DNA of 64,000 nt from Pontibacter deserti. Lineage in GTDB: Bacteria; Bacteroidota; Bacteroidia; Cytophagales; Hymenobacteraceae. The DNA lies in NCBI RefSeq assembly GCF_023630255.1, contig NZ_JALPRS010000005.1, positions 1 through 64,000 of the forward strand, written 5' to 3'. Of this stretch, positions 56,059 to 64,000 are shown piece by piece. Positions within the stretch are counted from its first letter, which is position 1, and each line of letters starts with the position of its first letter. Position numbers and translations under genes: made by a program. Below the pieces are notes generated by a model. It worked only from the letters and a program-made list of their open reading frames with translations, was not told the DNA's origin and made no database searches.

Positions 56059-56658
56059 CTACTCCGGTTTCTCCCGCTTATCCGGAAATTGTTCAGCGGG
56101 TGGTTGCTGTGTAAGCTTTACAGGTTCGCCACGGAAGCCGCTGTTCTCGTTGTGGTCGTCGTAAGGTACTTTTATGCCGTGGTAGTAATCCTGCAGTTTA
56201 TAGTCTCTGCGAAGCGGGTGGCCTTCCCAATCGGCAGCACAAAGTATACGGCGCATGTCCGGGTGATCTTTAAACAGGATACCTACTAAATCAAATACTT
56301 CACGTTCGTGCCAGTCGGCAGTGCGCCAGATGTGGCTGACAGTCGGTACAACAGGTATAGGTTCGCCTTCTGCGTTGCGCGATACCTGTACCTTCAGCAT
56401 CAGGTGATGGTCGTACGGGATGGAGTATAAATTATAAGCCACTTCCATGGTACCGGCTTCAGGACCATTATCTATACCTGTAACACAGGAAAGGAAATCG
56501 AAGTAAGTCTGTTCGTTGTCGTGGAGTTCCAGGCATACGTCGGCCAGGCGCTCTGTTTGCAGCACCAGGTAAGGCTGCAGGTTGTCAGTTTTCTCAGCAA
56601 CTATAACCTCAGCCCCAAACTTTACAACTATAAAATCCTGTAATTCCCTGAAGGTCAT
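56059..56658 (-). CDS. nuoC: NADH-quinone oxidoreductase subunit C
   Basis: A 199-residue NuoC (30-kDa subunit) of the complex I peripheral arm. The signature WRTADWHEREVFDLVGILFKDHPDMRRILCAADWEGHPLRRDY is present. It is a separate protein and not fused to NuoD. It follows nuoB by 40 bases, and no nuoD follows at once. Confidence 0.96.
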   Translation of the reverse strand: MTFRELQDFIVVKFGAEVIVAEKTDNLQPYLVLQTERLADVCLELHDNEQTYFDFLSCVTGIDNGPEAGTMEVAYNLYSIPYDHHLMLKVQVSRNAEGEPIPVVPTVSHIWRTADWHEREVFDLVGILFKDHPDMRRILCAADWEGHPLRRDYKLQDYYHGIKVPYDDHNENSGFRGEPVKLTQQPPAEQFPDKREKPE

Positions 56659-56698
56659 CCTTTAATTTTGAATGAGTGAATTTTGAATAACTGAATAC

Positions 56699-57214
56699 TT
56701 ATACTTGCTGCGTACGTTTTGCCATTATCTGCTGCACGGCTCGTGGGGCGCGTATGGTTTCTTTCCGGATGATCTCCTGTAGTTTCAGGAAGCCACCGAT
56801 CAGGGCTTCGGGGCGTGGCGGGCAGCCGGGTACGTACACATCCACAGGTATAATCCTGTCTACGCCCTTTACCACATGGTAACCGTGCTCCCAATAAGGT
56901 CCGCCGCAGTTAGAGCAGCTTCCCATCGATATAACATAACGTGGCTCGGGCATCTGTTCATACAATCGGCGCACGCGGTCGGCCATTTTAAAGGTAACTG
57001 TACCAGCCACGATCATTACATCAGACTGCCTTGGAGAAGCCCGCGGAATAATGCCGAAACGGTCCAGGTCGTAACCCGAAGCGTAGGCACCCATCATTTC
57101 AATAGCGCAGCAAGCCAGGCCGAAACCCATCGGGAACAGCGACGTTAAGCGTGCCCAGTTCAGCAGGTCGTCCAGCTTGGTAATTACAATGCCACCTTCT
57201 CCGGTTTTATCCAC
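56699..57214 (-). CDS. nuoB: NADH-quinone oxidoreductase subunit B
   Basis: A 171-residue NuoB, which carries iron-sulphur cluster N2, the last electron donor to quinone. The four ligands are visible as Cys35, Cys36 ([10 protein letters not shown]), Cys100 (MGSCSNCGG) and Cys131 (VPGCPPRPE). The start appears to be GTG. It lies 38 bases after nuoA. Confidence 0.97.
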   Translation of the reverse strand: MDKTGEGGIVITKLDDLLNWARLTSLFPMGFGLACCAIEMMGAYASGYDLDRFGIIPRASPRQSDVMIVAGTVTFKMADRVRRLYEQMPEPRYVISMGSCSNCGGPYWEHGYHVVKGVDRIIPVDVYVPGCPPRPEALIGGFLKLQEIIRKETIRAPRAVQQIMAKRTQQV

Positions 57215-57252
57215 AGTAATGAGTAATAAGTAATGTTTAATGCTTGGGTAAA

Positions 57253-57768
57253 CTATAGTTCGTTTGTCTGCTGCCCTTCTTGTGTTGTCTTATCGCTATA
57301 CTTCTCGTTTACGCGCTGGTATAGTTCCATGGGTATTTTTGAGCGGCTCTTAGGTATAACCGGGGCAGGCTTTATCCAGTCGAGGTGGCCCTTTGCCCAG
57401 GCATAAGCCAAGCCTAATACCAGTATACCAATAAAAATAAACATCTCAATAAGCGAGAACCAACCCCATACCCCATTTGTCGCTTCTATCAGATCGCGAC
57501 GACCAAACACCGTTGCCCACGGAAACAGGAAAGCCAGCTCTACATCGAAAATAATGAAGATTAGCGCCACCACATAAAACCTCGGATTAAACTGCACCCA
57601 TGAGTTACCAATAGGCTCTTCTCCAGATTCGTAGGTAGTCAGCTTTTCGGCATTGGGGCGGCTTGGGCGAATAAGCTTTGCCGTAAGCAGACCAATCACC
57701 ACAAATATGGCACCACCCACCAAAAAGAGCAGGATCGTTCCAAAATCTGAAGTATAGGTTTCTGCCAT
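57253..57768 (-). CDS. nuoA: NADH-quinone oxidoreductase subunit A
   Basis: A 171-residue NuoA with three membrane helices. The loop [40 protein letters not shown] is characteristic. The C-terminal tail is longer than in E. coli NuoA. I start at the ATG giving MAETYTS; a GTG three codons upstream is possible. It is the first gene of the nuoABC run and reads away from the repeat-rich spacer. Confidence 0.96.
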   Translation of the reverse strand: MAETYTSDFGTILLFLVGGAIFVVIGLLTAKLIRPSRPNAEKLTTYESGEEPIGNSWVQFNPRFYVVALIFIIFDVELAFLFPWATVFGRRDLIEATNGVWGWFSLIEMFIFIGILVLGLAYAWAKGHLDWIKPAPVIPKSRSKIPMELYQRVNEKYSDKTTQEGQQTNEL

Positions 57769-57890
57769 AGTTGCCACTGTTTACACAAATTTACGATAAA
57801 ATAAATTGTGATTGTTGGTTGCTGATTATCAGAATCAGGATTTTCAGGATTTGGCCTTAGCTATAGTTGAGTTTATAATTGCCGTTATCC

Positions 57891-57990
57891 AACCACCCCC
57901 AACCCCTCCTTGTCTAAGGCGGGGAGTTCTACCTCACCCCAGCCCTCTCCTTTTAAAGAGGGCCCCTGCCCCCAAAACAGGAGAGGGAGT
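57891..57990. repeat. C-rich dispersed-type intergenic repeat
   Basis: A segment of CCCC/CCCTCC-type sequence with stems such as CCCTCT-N8-AGAGGG (57943-57962) and a second complementary AGGAGAGGG arm. This resembles a repeat family seen between genes in many Bacteroidota genomes; the family assignment is from memory. Confidence 0.55.
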
Positions 57991-58006
57991 TTATGCTACT
58001 GCTTCT

Positions 58007-58036
58007 TTTGTCATTTCGACCAGCGGGAGAAATCTG
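58007..58036. repeat. GTCATTTCGACC-type intergenic repeat
   Basis: Contains GTCATTTCGACC followed by GCGGGAGAAATCT, a sequence form that recurs between genes in Bacteroidota. Only one copy lies in this window, so the repeat status rests on general knowledge. Confidence 0.45.
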
Positions 58037-58067
58037 GGTTTCATAGTTACTGTTGGTCATCCCCCCG

Positions 58068-58083
58068 CCCCCTTCAAAGGGGG
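58068..58083. repeat. CCCCCTT-AAGGGGG hairpin
   Basis: A perfect seven-bp stem with a two-base spacer, part of the same mosaic of repeat fragments. Confidence 0.6.
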
Positions 58084-58138
58084 ACTTTCTGCCTTTGCTT
58101 TAGTTAGCATTATAGTTCTATAGTTACAGACCATGAGC

Positions 58139-58158
58139 GGACAGGTCGCGACCTGTCC
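58139..58158. repeat. Perfect 20-bp palindrome
   Basis: GGACAGGTCG followed by its exact reverse complement, with no spacer. It could be a protein binding site, a recombination or insertion target, or a piece of a dispersed palindromic repeat. Confidence 0.85.
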
Positions 58159-58248
58159 CTACGGAACTATAACCACGAGCAAAGCTAAAGGCAACAACAG
58201 TTCAGATGAACTATAAATTAGCTATCGAAAGATATCAGTCTTTGGGTT

Positions 58249-58379
58249 GAGCGCCTTTGATTTGTTGCGGTGCCGAAGGCATCACGAGCAGGGCGAGTGA
58301 AGCTTCAAATCAGCAGCGCGATGCCCGAAGACGAGGCCTCGCGGCCGTGAGCGCACCAAAGGGAACTATAAAACTGTAG
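58249..58379. repeat. Repeat-like element before the NHL gene
   Basis: A GC-rich stretch framed by CCTTTG (58253) and CAAAGG (58356) in inverted orientation. It contains a GGTGCC-GAA-GGCATC hairpin at 58269-58283 and the palindrome GAGGCCTC. Its right flank (58365-58379) repeats exactly a 15-base sequence found at 9-23. Confidence 0.5.
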
Positions 58380-58524
58380 GTGAATAGAGCTCCCAGGATT
58401 AAAGGAGACTATGAAAAGATAGCTTGTAACGAAGAAGTATAAACTATACTCTAAAGATAAAATATAGCCAATAACCTTTACCCTTACAACCCTGTAACTA
58501 TAAAACACCAACCAACTATAACTT

Positions 58525-59952
58525 ATGCTGACAGGTCGTGTAAATGCTCCGGATCTTACCACTAGCCATGGCTGGCTGAACACCGACCGGGACTGGTCTA
58601 TTAAAGAGCTGCGGGGTAAAATTGTGCTGCTGGATTTCTGGACTTTTGGCTGTATTAACTGCCAGCATATTGTGCCCGACCTGAAGCGCCTGGAAGAAGA
58701 GTATAAAGACGTGCTGGTGGTAATCGGGGTGCATTCAGCGAAATTTGATGCCGAGAAACGAAGTGAAACTATAAAGCAGGCTATACTTAAGTTCGGAATA
58801 GAGCACCCGGTGGTAAATGATGCAAACTATAAACTCTGGGACCAATATGGCGTGAAGGCCTGGCCAACTATAGTTTTAATAGACCCGAACGGAAAAGTAG
58901 TAGGGCAACATGCCGGCGAAGGTGTTTATGATACAGTGCACCCATACATACAGCGCCTGAAAAATGACTTTAAGGATGTGCTGAACTATGAGCCAATTAA
59001 TTTCCACGTGGAGCGTAAGCCAGAATCAGTTTTATACTTTCCATCCAAACTCATTAGCGACGGTGAAGGTAATATTTACCTCTCGGATAGTGGAAACAAC
59101 CGTGTACTCAAACTAAACCAGCAGGGGCAGGTGCTGGAAATTATAGGGAGCGGTGAACAAGGGTTTAATAACGGAGGCTATGCTGATTCTACATTTTACG
59201 AACCTCATGGCTTGGCCCTGCACAACAGTACACTTTACATTGCCGATACCAAGAACAACGCCATCCGGAAAGTAGACCTAAAACACAGGATGGTAACTAC
59301 AGCAGCAGGCACCGGAGAGCTGGAGTATTATTTCCTGGATGAAAGGTATGACGAACCGGTAAACCCCAACAGTCCCTGGGACTTGTTTATTTATGGGCAA
59401 AGTATGTTTATAGCCAGCGCCGGTAACCATCAGATACTTCGCATGGACCTGGAAACAGACAAAGTATACCGATTTGCCGGTACCGGCCGCGAAGCTTTAA
59501 CAGACGGCCCGTTACGTCAGGCAGCTTTTAATCAACCTAGTGGGTTAGCTATAAATGGCCATGTACTGTATGTTGCCGACGCTGAAGCCAGTGCCATCAG
59601 AACAGTTAACCTGGATACAGGTATGGTGCTAACGCCATTGGGCAGAGGACTCTTCGATTTTGGAGATGTGGATGGTGATGTAGATGATGCATTGCTGCAA
59701 CACTGCGTAGGTTTAGAGATAATTGACAGCGACGTATATATTGCGGATACTTACAACGGCAAAATAAAAGTACTGGATATGAGCCGGGGCCGCATCCATA
59801 CTTTAGCCAATAATTTGCACGAACCAAACGACCTGATCTTCCTGAACGGGCACCTATGGGTAACCAGTACCAACAGCCACCAACTCTTTAAAGTAGATAT
59901 GAATACCGGCGAAAAGGAAGAAGTAGTAATAACAGTTAACAGTTATCAATAA
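58525..59952 (+). CDS. Thioredoxin-like / NHL-repeat protein (NHLRC2-like)
   Basis: A 475-residue protein joining a thioredoxin-like domain (about 15-150) to a six-bladed NHL beta-propeller (about 170-465). The redox motif is CINC (Cys43, Cys46) in WTFGCINCQHIVPDL, with the cis-Pro at AWPTIVLIDP. Propeller blades show repeated IYLSDSGNNRVLKL and LYIADTKNNAIRKV forms. This is the domain order of NHLRC2, whose bacterial role is unknown. No signal peptide is seen. Confidence 0.9.
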   Translation: MLTGRVNAPDLTTSHGWLNTDRDWSIKELRGKIVLLDFWTFGCINCQHIVPDLKRLEEEYKDVLVVIGVHSAKFDAEKRSETIKQAILKFGIEHPVVNDANYKLWDQYGVKAWPTIVLIDPNGKVVGQHAGEGVYDTVHPYIQRLKNDFKDVLNYEPINFHVERKPESVLYFPSKLISDGEGNIYLSDSGNNRVLKLNQQGQVLEIIGSGEQGFNNGGYADSTFYEPHGLALHNSTLYIADTKNNAIRKVDLKHRMVTTAAGTGELEYYFLDERYDEPVNPNSPWDLFIYGQSMFIASAGNHQILRMDLETDKVYRFAGTGREALTDGPLRQAAFNQPSGLAINGHVLYVADAEASAIRTVNLDTGMVLTPLGRGLFDFGDVDGDVDDALLQHCVGLEIIDSDVYIADTYNGKIKVLDMSRGRIHTLANNLHEPNDLIFLNGHLWVTSTNSHQLFKVDMNTGEKEEVVITVNSYQ

Positions 59953-60073
59953 ACATTTAACAGCAACTGCGTTTAATGCTGCAACTTGCTGCGCTCAGAT
60001 TGGCTGTTATTTGAGTGTAGAAACAATTACACTCATACCCTGCCTGCTGCGTAGTGTTAACCGATCACTGAAT

Positions 60074-60628
60074 TTATGCAGCAGCTTTACTGCTTAACTC
60101 CTGCTTTACTCTTAAAGCCTGTTGCACGTGGCGCTCCTGGTGTGTAACCACAAACTCCAGTGTTTCGCCAATGCGGAGTTTCAGCAACTTAAAAAACTCT
60201 ACCGGAACAGCTTTTTTATTCAGGTTGGCACTTTTAGCACGTAAAATCAATTGCTGTAACTCCTGCTGATGCTTCAGAAACTCATCTATAGTTGCCTGGC
60301 TTAGCTGGCTGTTCGCTGGGTTCATATGCTTCACGGTTTTATGCTTTTTGCCGTTCTGCGGGCGCACCATATCCAACGATTTTATGCCGAGCCAACTATA
60401 AGTTATACTTGGGACATAGTTGCCATCAGAGTTATTGGCAATGGCTTTGGCAAGGACAGGGTTGTAGTAGCGGCTGTAGCGGTTCAGGTGCTCCAGGCAC
60501 TCCAGTATACTCCAGCTTTCTGGTGCCGGTTTATAGTTCAGAGCGCTGCTATCTATAGTTGAGAACTCTGCGGTTACTACTTGTGCAAGGCTGCTGATGG
60601 TTTGCGATAGTTGGTCTAATGTAGTCAT
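60074..60628 (-). CDS. DinB family protein
   Basis: A 184-residue DinB/YfiT-like four-helix bundle. The expected metal-binding His residues are present: His47 in ECLEHLNRY and the pair in THQERHVQQ near the end. Related proteins are metal-dependent thiol transferases, for example with bacillithiol; the substrate here is unknown. It is divergent from the following secreted-protein gene. Confidence 0.88.
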   Translation of the reverse strand: MTTLDQLSQTISSLAQVVTAEFSTIDSSALNYKPAPESWSILECLEHLNRYSRYYNPVLAKAIANNSDGNYVPSITYSWLGIKSLDMVRPQNGKKHKTVKHMNPANSQLSQATIDEFLKHQQELQQLILRAKSANLNKKAVPVEFFKLLKLRIGETLEFVVTHQERHVQQALRVKQELSSKAAA

Positions 60629-60775
60629 GGCGGTATGGTTTTATTTTGTACACCACAAAGTTACTGCAGGTTACAAGTGCCAGTCCTTGACTGAGATCAA
60701 GATTTATATAACAGTTAAAATAAAATATTGTATCAATTCTCAATAAAATTAACTTTTAAAATATAGTATTGGCTC

Positions 60776-60783
60776 TATTTTTG
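60776..60783 (+). promoter_or_regulatory. TAnnTTTG promoter element
   Basis: TATTTTTG matches the -7 consensus, leaving a 70-base leader before the ATG of the secreted protein at 60854. Confidence 0.45.
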
Positions 60784-60853
60784 TTTAGTAAAATTGAAGG
60801 TTTTTTTATACCTTTCTTGTCATTTCTATGAAACAACTTTAAACTAAACGGCA

Positions 60854-61543
60854 ATGCAAAAATTTTTATCAAAAGTAGCACTAGCTTTTATTGCAATCTG
60901 CGCTTTCGCTGGTACATCAATGGCTCAGGGTATCAATATCTCTCTTGATGGTGAGTCAATGCAGGCATTTGGCAAAGGCAATCTGCTAGTAAAAGGTTCT
61001 CCTTACCTATACAAAGATTGGTCTAAGGGTTCAGTTAAATTAACAAATGGTGTAGTATATGAAGGTATGAACCTGATGTACGACCAAACAAAGGATATGC
61101 TTATCTTTAAAGCTGATGGTGAGCAGAGGCAGAAGTTCCTTCACCCGGTTCAGGAATTTATCCTTCAGGAAGAAGTTAATAATGTAATTGTAGACGAGCG
61201 CACTTTCCGTAATGGTTACCCGCTAACAGATGGTATTGGCCCTGCCGCTTTTTATGAAGTATTAGCTGACGGTAAAACGCAACTATTAAAAAGAATATCG
61301 AAGTCTATTGTAGAAGAGCGTGAAGACAACTCTATAACAAAGACAAAGATGTATAAGGAGAGTGTAAGATATTATTTAGCTACAGATGGTAAGCTTACCA
61401 AAATTAGCAAAAACAAAAAAGCTGTATTTGAGGCATTAGGAAAAGATACAGCTGCACTTGATAAGTATATCAAAGACAATAAGCTAAACATCCGTGAAGA
61501 CAATGATCTGGCTAAACTGGTAACTTACGCCAATACTATTTAA
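60854..61543 (+). CDS. Unrecognised secreted protein
   Basis: A 229-residue protein with a clear signal peptide (ending SMAQG). The mature part is rich in charged residues and beta strands, with repeated LTNGVVYEGMNLMYDQTKDMLIF-like turns. Several Bacteroidota proteins of this shape are annotated only as hypothetical. A TATTTTTG promoter and a strong terminator bracket it, so it is monocistronic. Confidence 0.7.
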   Translation: MQKFLSKVALAFIAICAFAGTSMAQGINISLDGESMQAFGKGNLLVKGSPYLYKDWSKGSVKLTNGVVYEGMNLMYDQTKDMLIFKADGEQRQKFLHPVQEFILQEEVNNVIVDERTFRNGYPLTDGIGPAAFYEVLADGKTQLLKRISKSIVEEREDNSITKTKMYKESVRYYLATDGKLTKISKNKKAVFEALGKDTAALDKYIKDNKLNIREDNDLAKLVTYANTI

Positions 61544-61561
61544 GATTTAACAATTAAAAGT

Positions 61562-61599
61562 AAAACCGGAGAATGGCGACAGCTGTTCTCCGGTTTTTT
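61562..61599 (+). terminator. Rho-independent terminator
   Basis: A perfect 12-bp stem AAAACCGGAGAA/TTCTCCGGTTTT and a T-run, 18 bases after the secreted-protein stop. Confidence 0.9.
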
Positions 61600-61624
61600 A
61601 TGCTTTTAAAATTTAGCCTATACT

Positions 61625-62176
61625 TTATTTAATGCGGCTCAGTGTTTCGGGCGACATGCGCAGGTATGAGGCAATATACTTTTTAGGGATGTACTGGAAC
61701 AGGTGCGGGCTGCGTTGCATTACCCGTTGCAGGCGTTGCTCCGGCTCGGGCAGCAGCAGGTCTACTTCGCGCTCTATTTTGCCTACTAAGGCTTTCTCCA
61801 GTTGCTCATACCAGAAACGCTTTATATTTAGCCGTTCTTCCATCAGCTTCATAAGGTCGGGTTTACTGATGCCAAGCAGTTCGCTCCTTTTAAGTGCCTG
61901 AATGTAGTATGCCGAGGGGTTGCCATCTACAAAAGACGGAAATGAGATCATTAACGTATTCGGGTAACCGAAGCCTACGCAAATATCTTCGTCGGGTAAG
62001 GGGTAGTAAATGCGGAGCGCACCGCTGGTTACAAAGTATAACCCCTGCTCTACCTGCCCCTGCCGTATCAGGAAATCATAGCGGTTAAGGTGCACCTGCT
62101 TCTTCCAGAGCGGCTCAAACGCAGCTATGTCTTCCGGGGTGAAGTATGGGATCTGCTGGAATAGGGTGCGGAGCAT
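61625..62176 (-). CDS. Crp/Fnr family transcriptional regulator
   Basis: A 183-residue regulator with a cyclic-nucleotide-binding-like domain (about 15-115; FLIRQGQVEQGLYFVTSGALRIYY) and a short C-terminal helix-turn-helix ending SYLRMSPETLSRIK. This truncated HTH form is typical of Bacteroidota Crp-like proteins. No Cys cluster for iron-sulphur sensing is seen. It begins three bases after the upstream gene's stop, so it is probably co-transcribed with it. Confidence 0.92.
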   Translation of the reverse strand: MLRTLFQQIPYFTPEDIAAFEPLWKKQVHLNRYDFLIRQGQVEQGLYFVTSGALRIYYPLPDEDICVGFGYPNTLMISFPSFVDGNPSAYYIQALKRSELLGISKPDLMKLMEERLNIKRFWYEQLEKALVGKIEREVDLLLPEPEQRLQRVMQRSPHLFQYIPKKYIASYLRMSPETLSRIK

Positions 62177-62179
62177 AAA

Positions 62180-64000
62180 CTATAGTTCGTTTGCTCTTAC
62201 AGTATATGTTGCTTCCCCCACTCCCGGAGTACCTGTCATACTTATACCTTCTACTATAATCCTGAAATCAGAAAGATCGTCAAGGGTATTAAAAGTAATG
62301 CTTGCCCGGCCGTTGCTATCGGTTTTTACAGAGGCTTGCCAATAAGGGTTTGGTCTGAAAACCGGTTTATTAGGTTTGGCCATATCTGCAGTTGGCTGGT
62401 AAAACTCGCGCGAAGTATAAATACCTTCGAACGGAAAAGCATTTTGCACCAGACGAGCTGCATTATACGAATTAGGCTTGGTATATAGCGCCATTACTCC
62501 AACCAGTTGCACGTGCCCAAACAGCTTCAGGTCCTGAACAGTGTTATATACCTCCAGTTTACGGATGCTGCTCATCGGTATATTAAGTATCGTTTTGTTA
62601 TCAAAAGTAGGGTAACCATCCACGAGAAATAAAGGTGAATTAGGAAAGCGCTTACCGGTATCGCGGTTATACAGTAAAATCTCTGTTCCATCTTTATCAG
62701 TTCTAAGCGATACAGGATCTAAAGTCTCGTTTATAAGCTCCGTCAGGCTCTTGAACTGGATGTATTCGCTCATGTTGTAGCTAACAGTCGGCTTAGAAAA
62801 ATTGGCAGTAAAAGTTGGTTTTGCCGGAACTTCGGGTTTAGGTAGATCTCCGTAAAAAGCCTGTTGTATGCGATGCCATTCATTTGCTTTTTGAGTATAG
62901 GCCGCCGCTATAGTTAAGTAATTTGTGCCTGCTTGTGTTATTGTAAGACTAGGGTCGGTTGTGTGTGCAACTGCCAGTTTTGCTCCAACTACAGGCTTGT
63001 CATCCTTCAGGATATTGTAGATAATGCCACCGCTCTTCTCAGCGTCAGGTAAAAGCATACTTATATTTCCTTTCTCGTCAGCACCGGCTGCACTTATAAA
63101 TCCGGGGCCAGTAAATACAAGCATCGCCACGGCATCCGGAATCGGTTTGCCTGAAGCATCTACTATTGTGGCATAAAACAAATGCTGTTTTTCCTGTGGA
63201 TATAGTTTGGGAGCAAAGTTTACAGTTTCTGTTATCTGTTTCCATGTGAAGCGTCGCCAGCCCTGCGTAAGCAACAGGTTATCAACAGCAGCAACATTCA
63301 CATCGCCTTGCGCAGAAAAATAAGCTGCTGGTTTCTCAATTAGTCCGTTTATTTCAGAGCTCAGGTATAAACCGGAAAGTATAGTTTCGTCAGGTGCTGG
63401 CAAAGCTTTCTGGTCTGTAACTGCTACTGATAAATTTGCCTGCACCGGGTTGCCATGCTGGTCTTTTACCTGAATATCTACTGTAACTGGTTGGCGCGAA
63501 GTATAGGTTTTCTGTTTTGGTGTTACTTCTATTGATAAGCGCTGTTTCTTGTTGATGTAGATAAGCCTTTCTATTTCAGGTTTGCCTTCCTGGTTAAAGA
63601 GCGTAAGTTTAGCAACTCCTTCCGGTACTTCAGTTTTAGGTAGATTCAGAATGATTGCCGATGAGCGTTTAAACTCCGCAGAGGCGGATAGGTATAGCTC
63701 CCCGCGGGACTCCAGCAGTAAATGGACTTTGTCTGTTGTGTTGCTGGCATTGTTACTCCTTTTAACCGATACGCTGCATACACTTTCATCTGAATTATCT
63801 ACCTGCATTACCAGGCCCTCATTCAGCGGAGTAGGCAAAGTAGCCTCTATGGTTTTTCCATCTGAAGTATAAACTATGCTTTTATAAGTTCTTCCCTTTT
63901 TGGGGATAAATTCAAAATTACCGATACCGTTTTCATTGCTGGTAAAAGTGGCGATTTGGCGGTTGTTGCTGTCTACTATCTTGCCTGATAATGCTGTTCC
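62180..64000 (-). CDS. Secreted MG2/TonB-plug-like protein, 5' end cut off
   Basis: The frame is open from the stop at 62180 to the window edge, 607 codons, so the N-terminus lies beyond 64000; a TTG at 63838 is internal. The visible part has macroglobulin-like (MG2/Ig) beta domains (RLIYINKKQRLSIEVTPKQ, VTVDIQVKDQHGNPVQANLSVAVTD). A TonB-plug-like region without a barrel follows (SPLFLVDGYPTF, NIPMSSIRKLEVYN), then a last beta domain (DSNGRASITFNTLDDLSDFRI). Such proteins are surface or periplasmic in Bacteroidota and of unknown role. The Crp/Fnr gene follows after three bases. Confidence 0.8.
   Translation of the reverse strand, partial: GTALSGKIVDSNNRQIATFTSNENGIGNFEFIPKKGRTYKSIVYTSDGKTIEATLPTPLNEGLVMQVDNSDESVCSVSVKRSNNASNTTDKVHLLLESRGELYLSASAEFKRSSAIILNLPKTEVPEGVAKLTLFNQEGKPEIERLIYINKKQRLSIEVTPKQKTYTSRQPVTVDIQVKDQHGNPVQANLSVAVTDQKALPAPDETILSGLYLSSEINGLIEKPAAYFSAQGDVNVAAVDNLLLTQGWRRFTWKQITETVNFAPKLYPQEKQHLFYATIVDASGKPIPDAVAMLVFTGPGFISAAGADEKGNISMLLPDAEKSGGIIYNILKDDKPVVGAKLAVAHTTDPSLTITQAGTNYLTIAAAYTQKANEWHRIQQAFYGDLPKPEVPAKPTFTANFSKPTVSYNMSEYIQFKSLTELINETLDPVSLRTDKDGTEILLYNRDTGKRFPNSPLFLVDGYPTFDNKTILNIPMSSIRKLEVYNTVQDLKLFGHVQLVGVMALYTKPNSYNAARLVQNAFPFEGIYTSREFYQPTADMAKPNKPVFRPNPYWQASVKTDSNGRASITFNTLDDLSDFRIIVEGISMTGTPGVGEATYTVRANEL

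Larger units (their letters stand above)
57769..58524. other. Repeat-rich gene-free region
   Basis: 756 bases between nuoA and the thioredoxin/NHL gene. No reading frame here looks like protein. It is composed of at least five distinct palindromic or repeat-like segments, annotated separately, joined by short AT-rich DNA carrying ACTATA words. It must also hold the divergent promoters of both flanking genes. Confidence 0.8.

Noticed and set aside
57812..58123. A 103-codon open frame in the spacer after nuoA
   Set aside because: It runs through C-rich hairpins and repeat-like DNA, has low-complexity Pro/Ser sequence and no resemblance to protein.
58139..58379. A possible tRNA or small RNA
   Set aside because: The hairpins do not make a cloverleaf and there are no tRNA-conserved bases.
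63838..64000. A gene start at 63838 for the right-edge protein
   Set aside because: The codon there is TTG, and the frame stays open with beta-domain sequence to the window edge, so the gene is partial.

Overview
The window looks like chromosomal DNA of a gliding-type Bacteroidota, most likely order Cytophagales, family Hymenobacteraceae; a Pontibacter-like genus is a guess. Support: a complete gldK-gldL-gldM-gldN set plus PorP/SprF and SprE/PorW proteins of the type IX secretion system (T9SS); TonB-dependent and DUF5686 outer-membrane proteins; TAnnTTTG-type promoter elements; an ATP synthase operon that ends at atpG without atpD/atpC; and several Bacteroidota-restricted families (DUF4286, DUF4271, PafA). 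No rRNA, tRNA, CRISPR array, prophage or recognisable defence system was seen. One word, AAGTATA/TATACTT, is strikingly over-represented everywhere.

Layout. 1-255: non-coding, with REP-like hairpins. 256-2147 (-): lemA and two TPM-domain genes. 2339-5691 (+): sugar nucleotidyltransferase and prolyl oligopeptidase. 5779-6452: a solo REP-associated transposase bounded by perfect 50-bp inverted repeats. 6529-11067: metabolic and small conserved genes (acyl-ACP thioesterase, GNAT, DUF4286, MFS, YdeI-like). 11149-14640 (-): a probable zinc or other metal uptake operon (His-rich protein, TonB receptor, lipoprotein). 14897-22668: htpG, lipB, a WecA-like transferase, DUF4271 and hemD.

22839-35518 is rich in T9SS genes: a porP-like gene, gldKLMN, then uvrC and a class A penicillin-binding protein, then sprE. 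35835-41617 (+) is the ATP synthase operon (atpZ, atpI-like, B, E, F, H, A, G). 41786-51051 holds pafA, pyrophosphatase, a UbiA-like protein, the NAD(P)H-hydrate repair enzyme, DUF2167, DUF5686 and PAP2 proteins.

51133-57768 carries four complex I genes on the minus strand. nuoA, nuoB and nuoC are contiguous, but nuoD is separated from nuoC by 3.7 kb of oppositely oriented accessory genes (metallophosphoesterase, membrane proteins, SPFH protein), and nuoE-nuoN are absent. 57769-58524 is a gene-free stretch packed with repeat-like and palindromic DNA. 58525 to the right edge holds a thioredoxin/NHL protein, DinB, a small secreted protein, a Crp/Fnr regulator and the 3' part of a large secreted protein cut by the window edge.

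The window is mostly ordinary core genome. The points most worth a second look are the AAGTATA/TATACTT word bias, the REP/transposase element and related repeats, the interrupted nuo operon, the dyad around the gldK promoter, and the strong hairpin between atpE and atpF.
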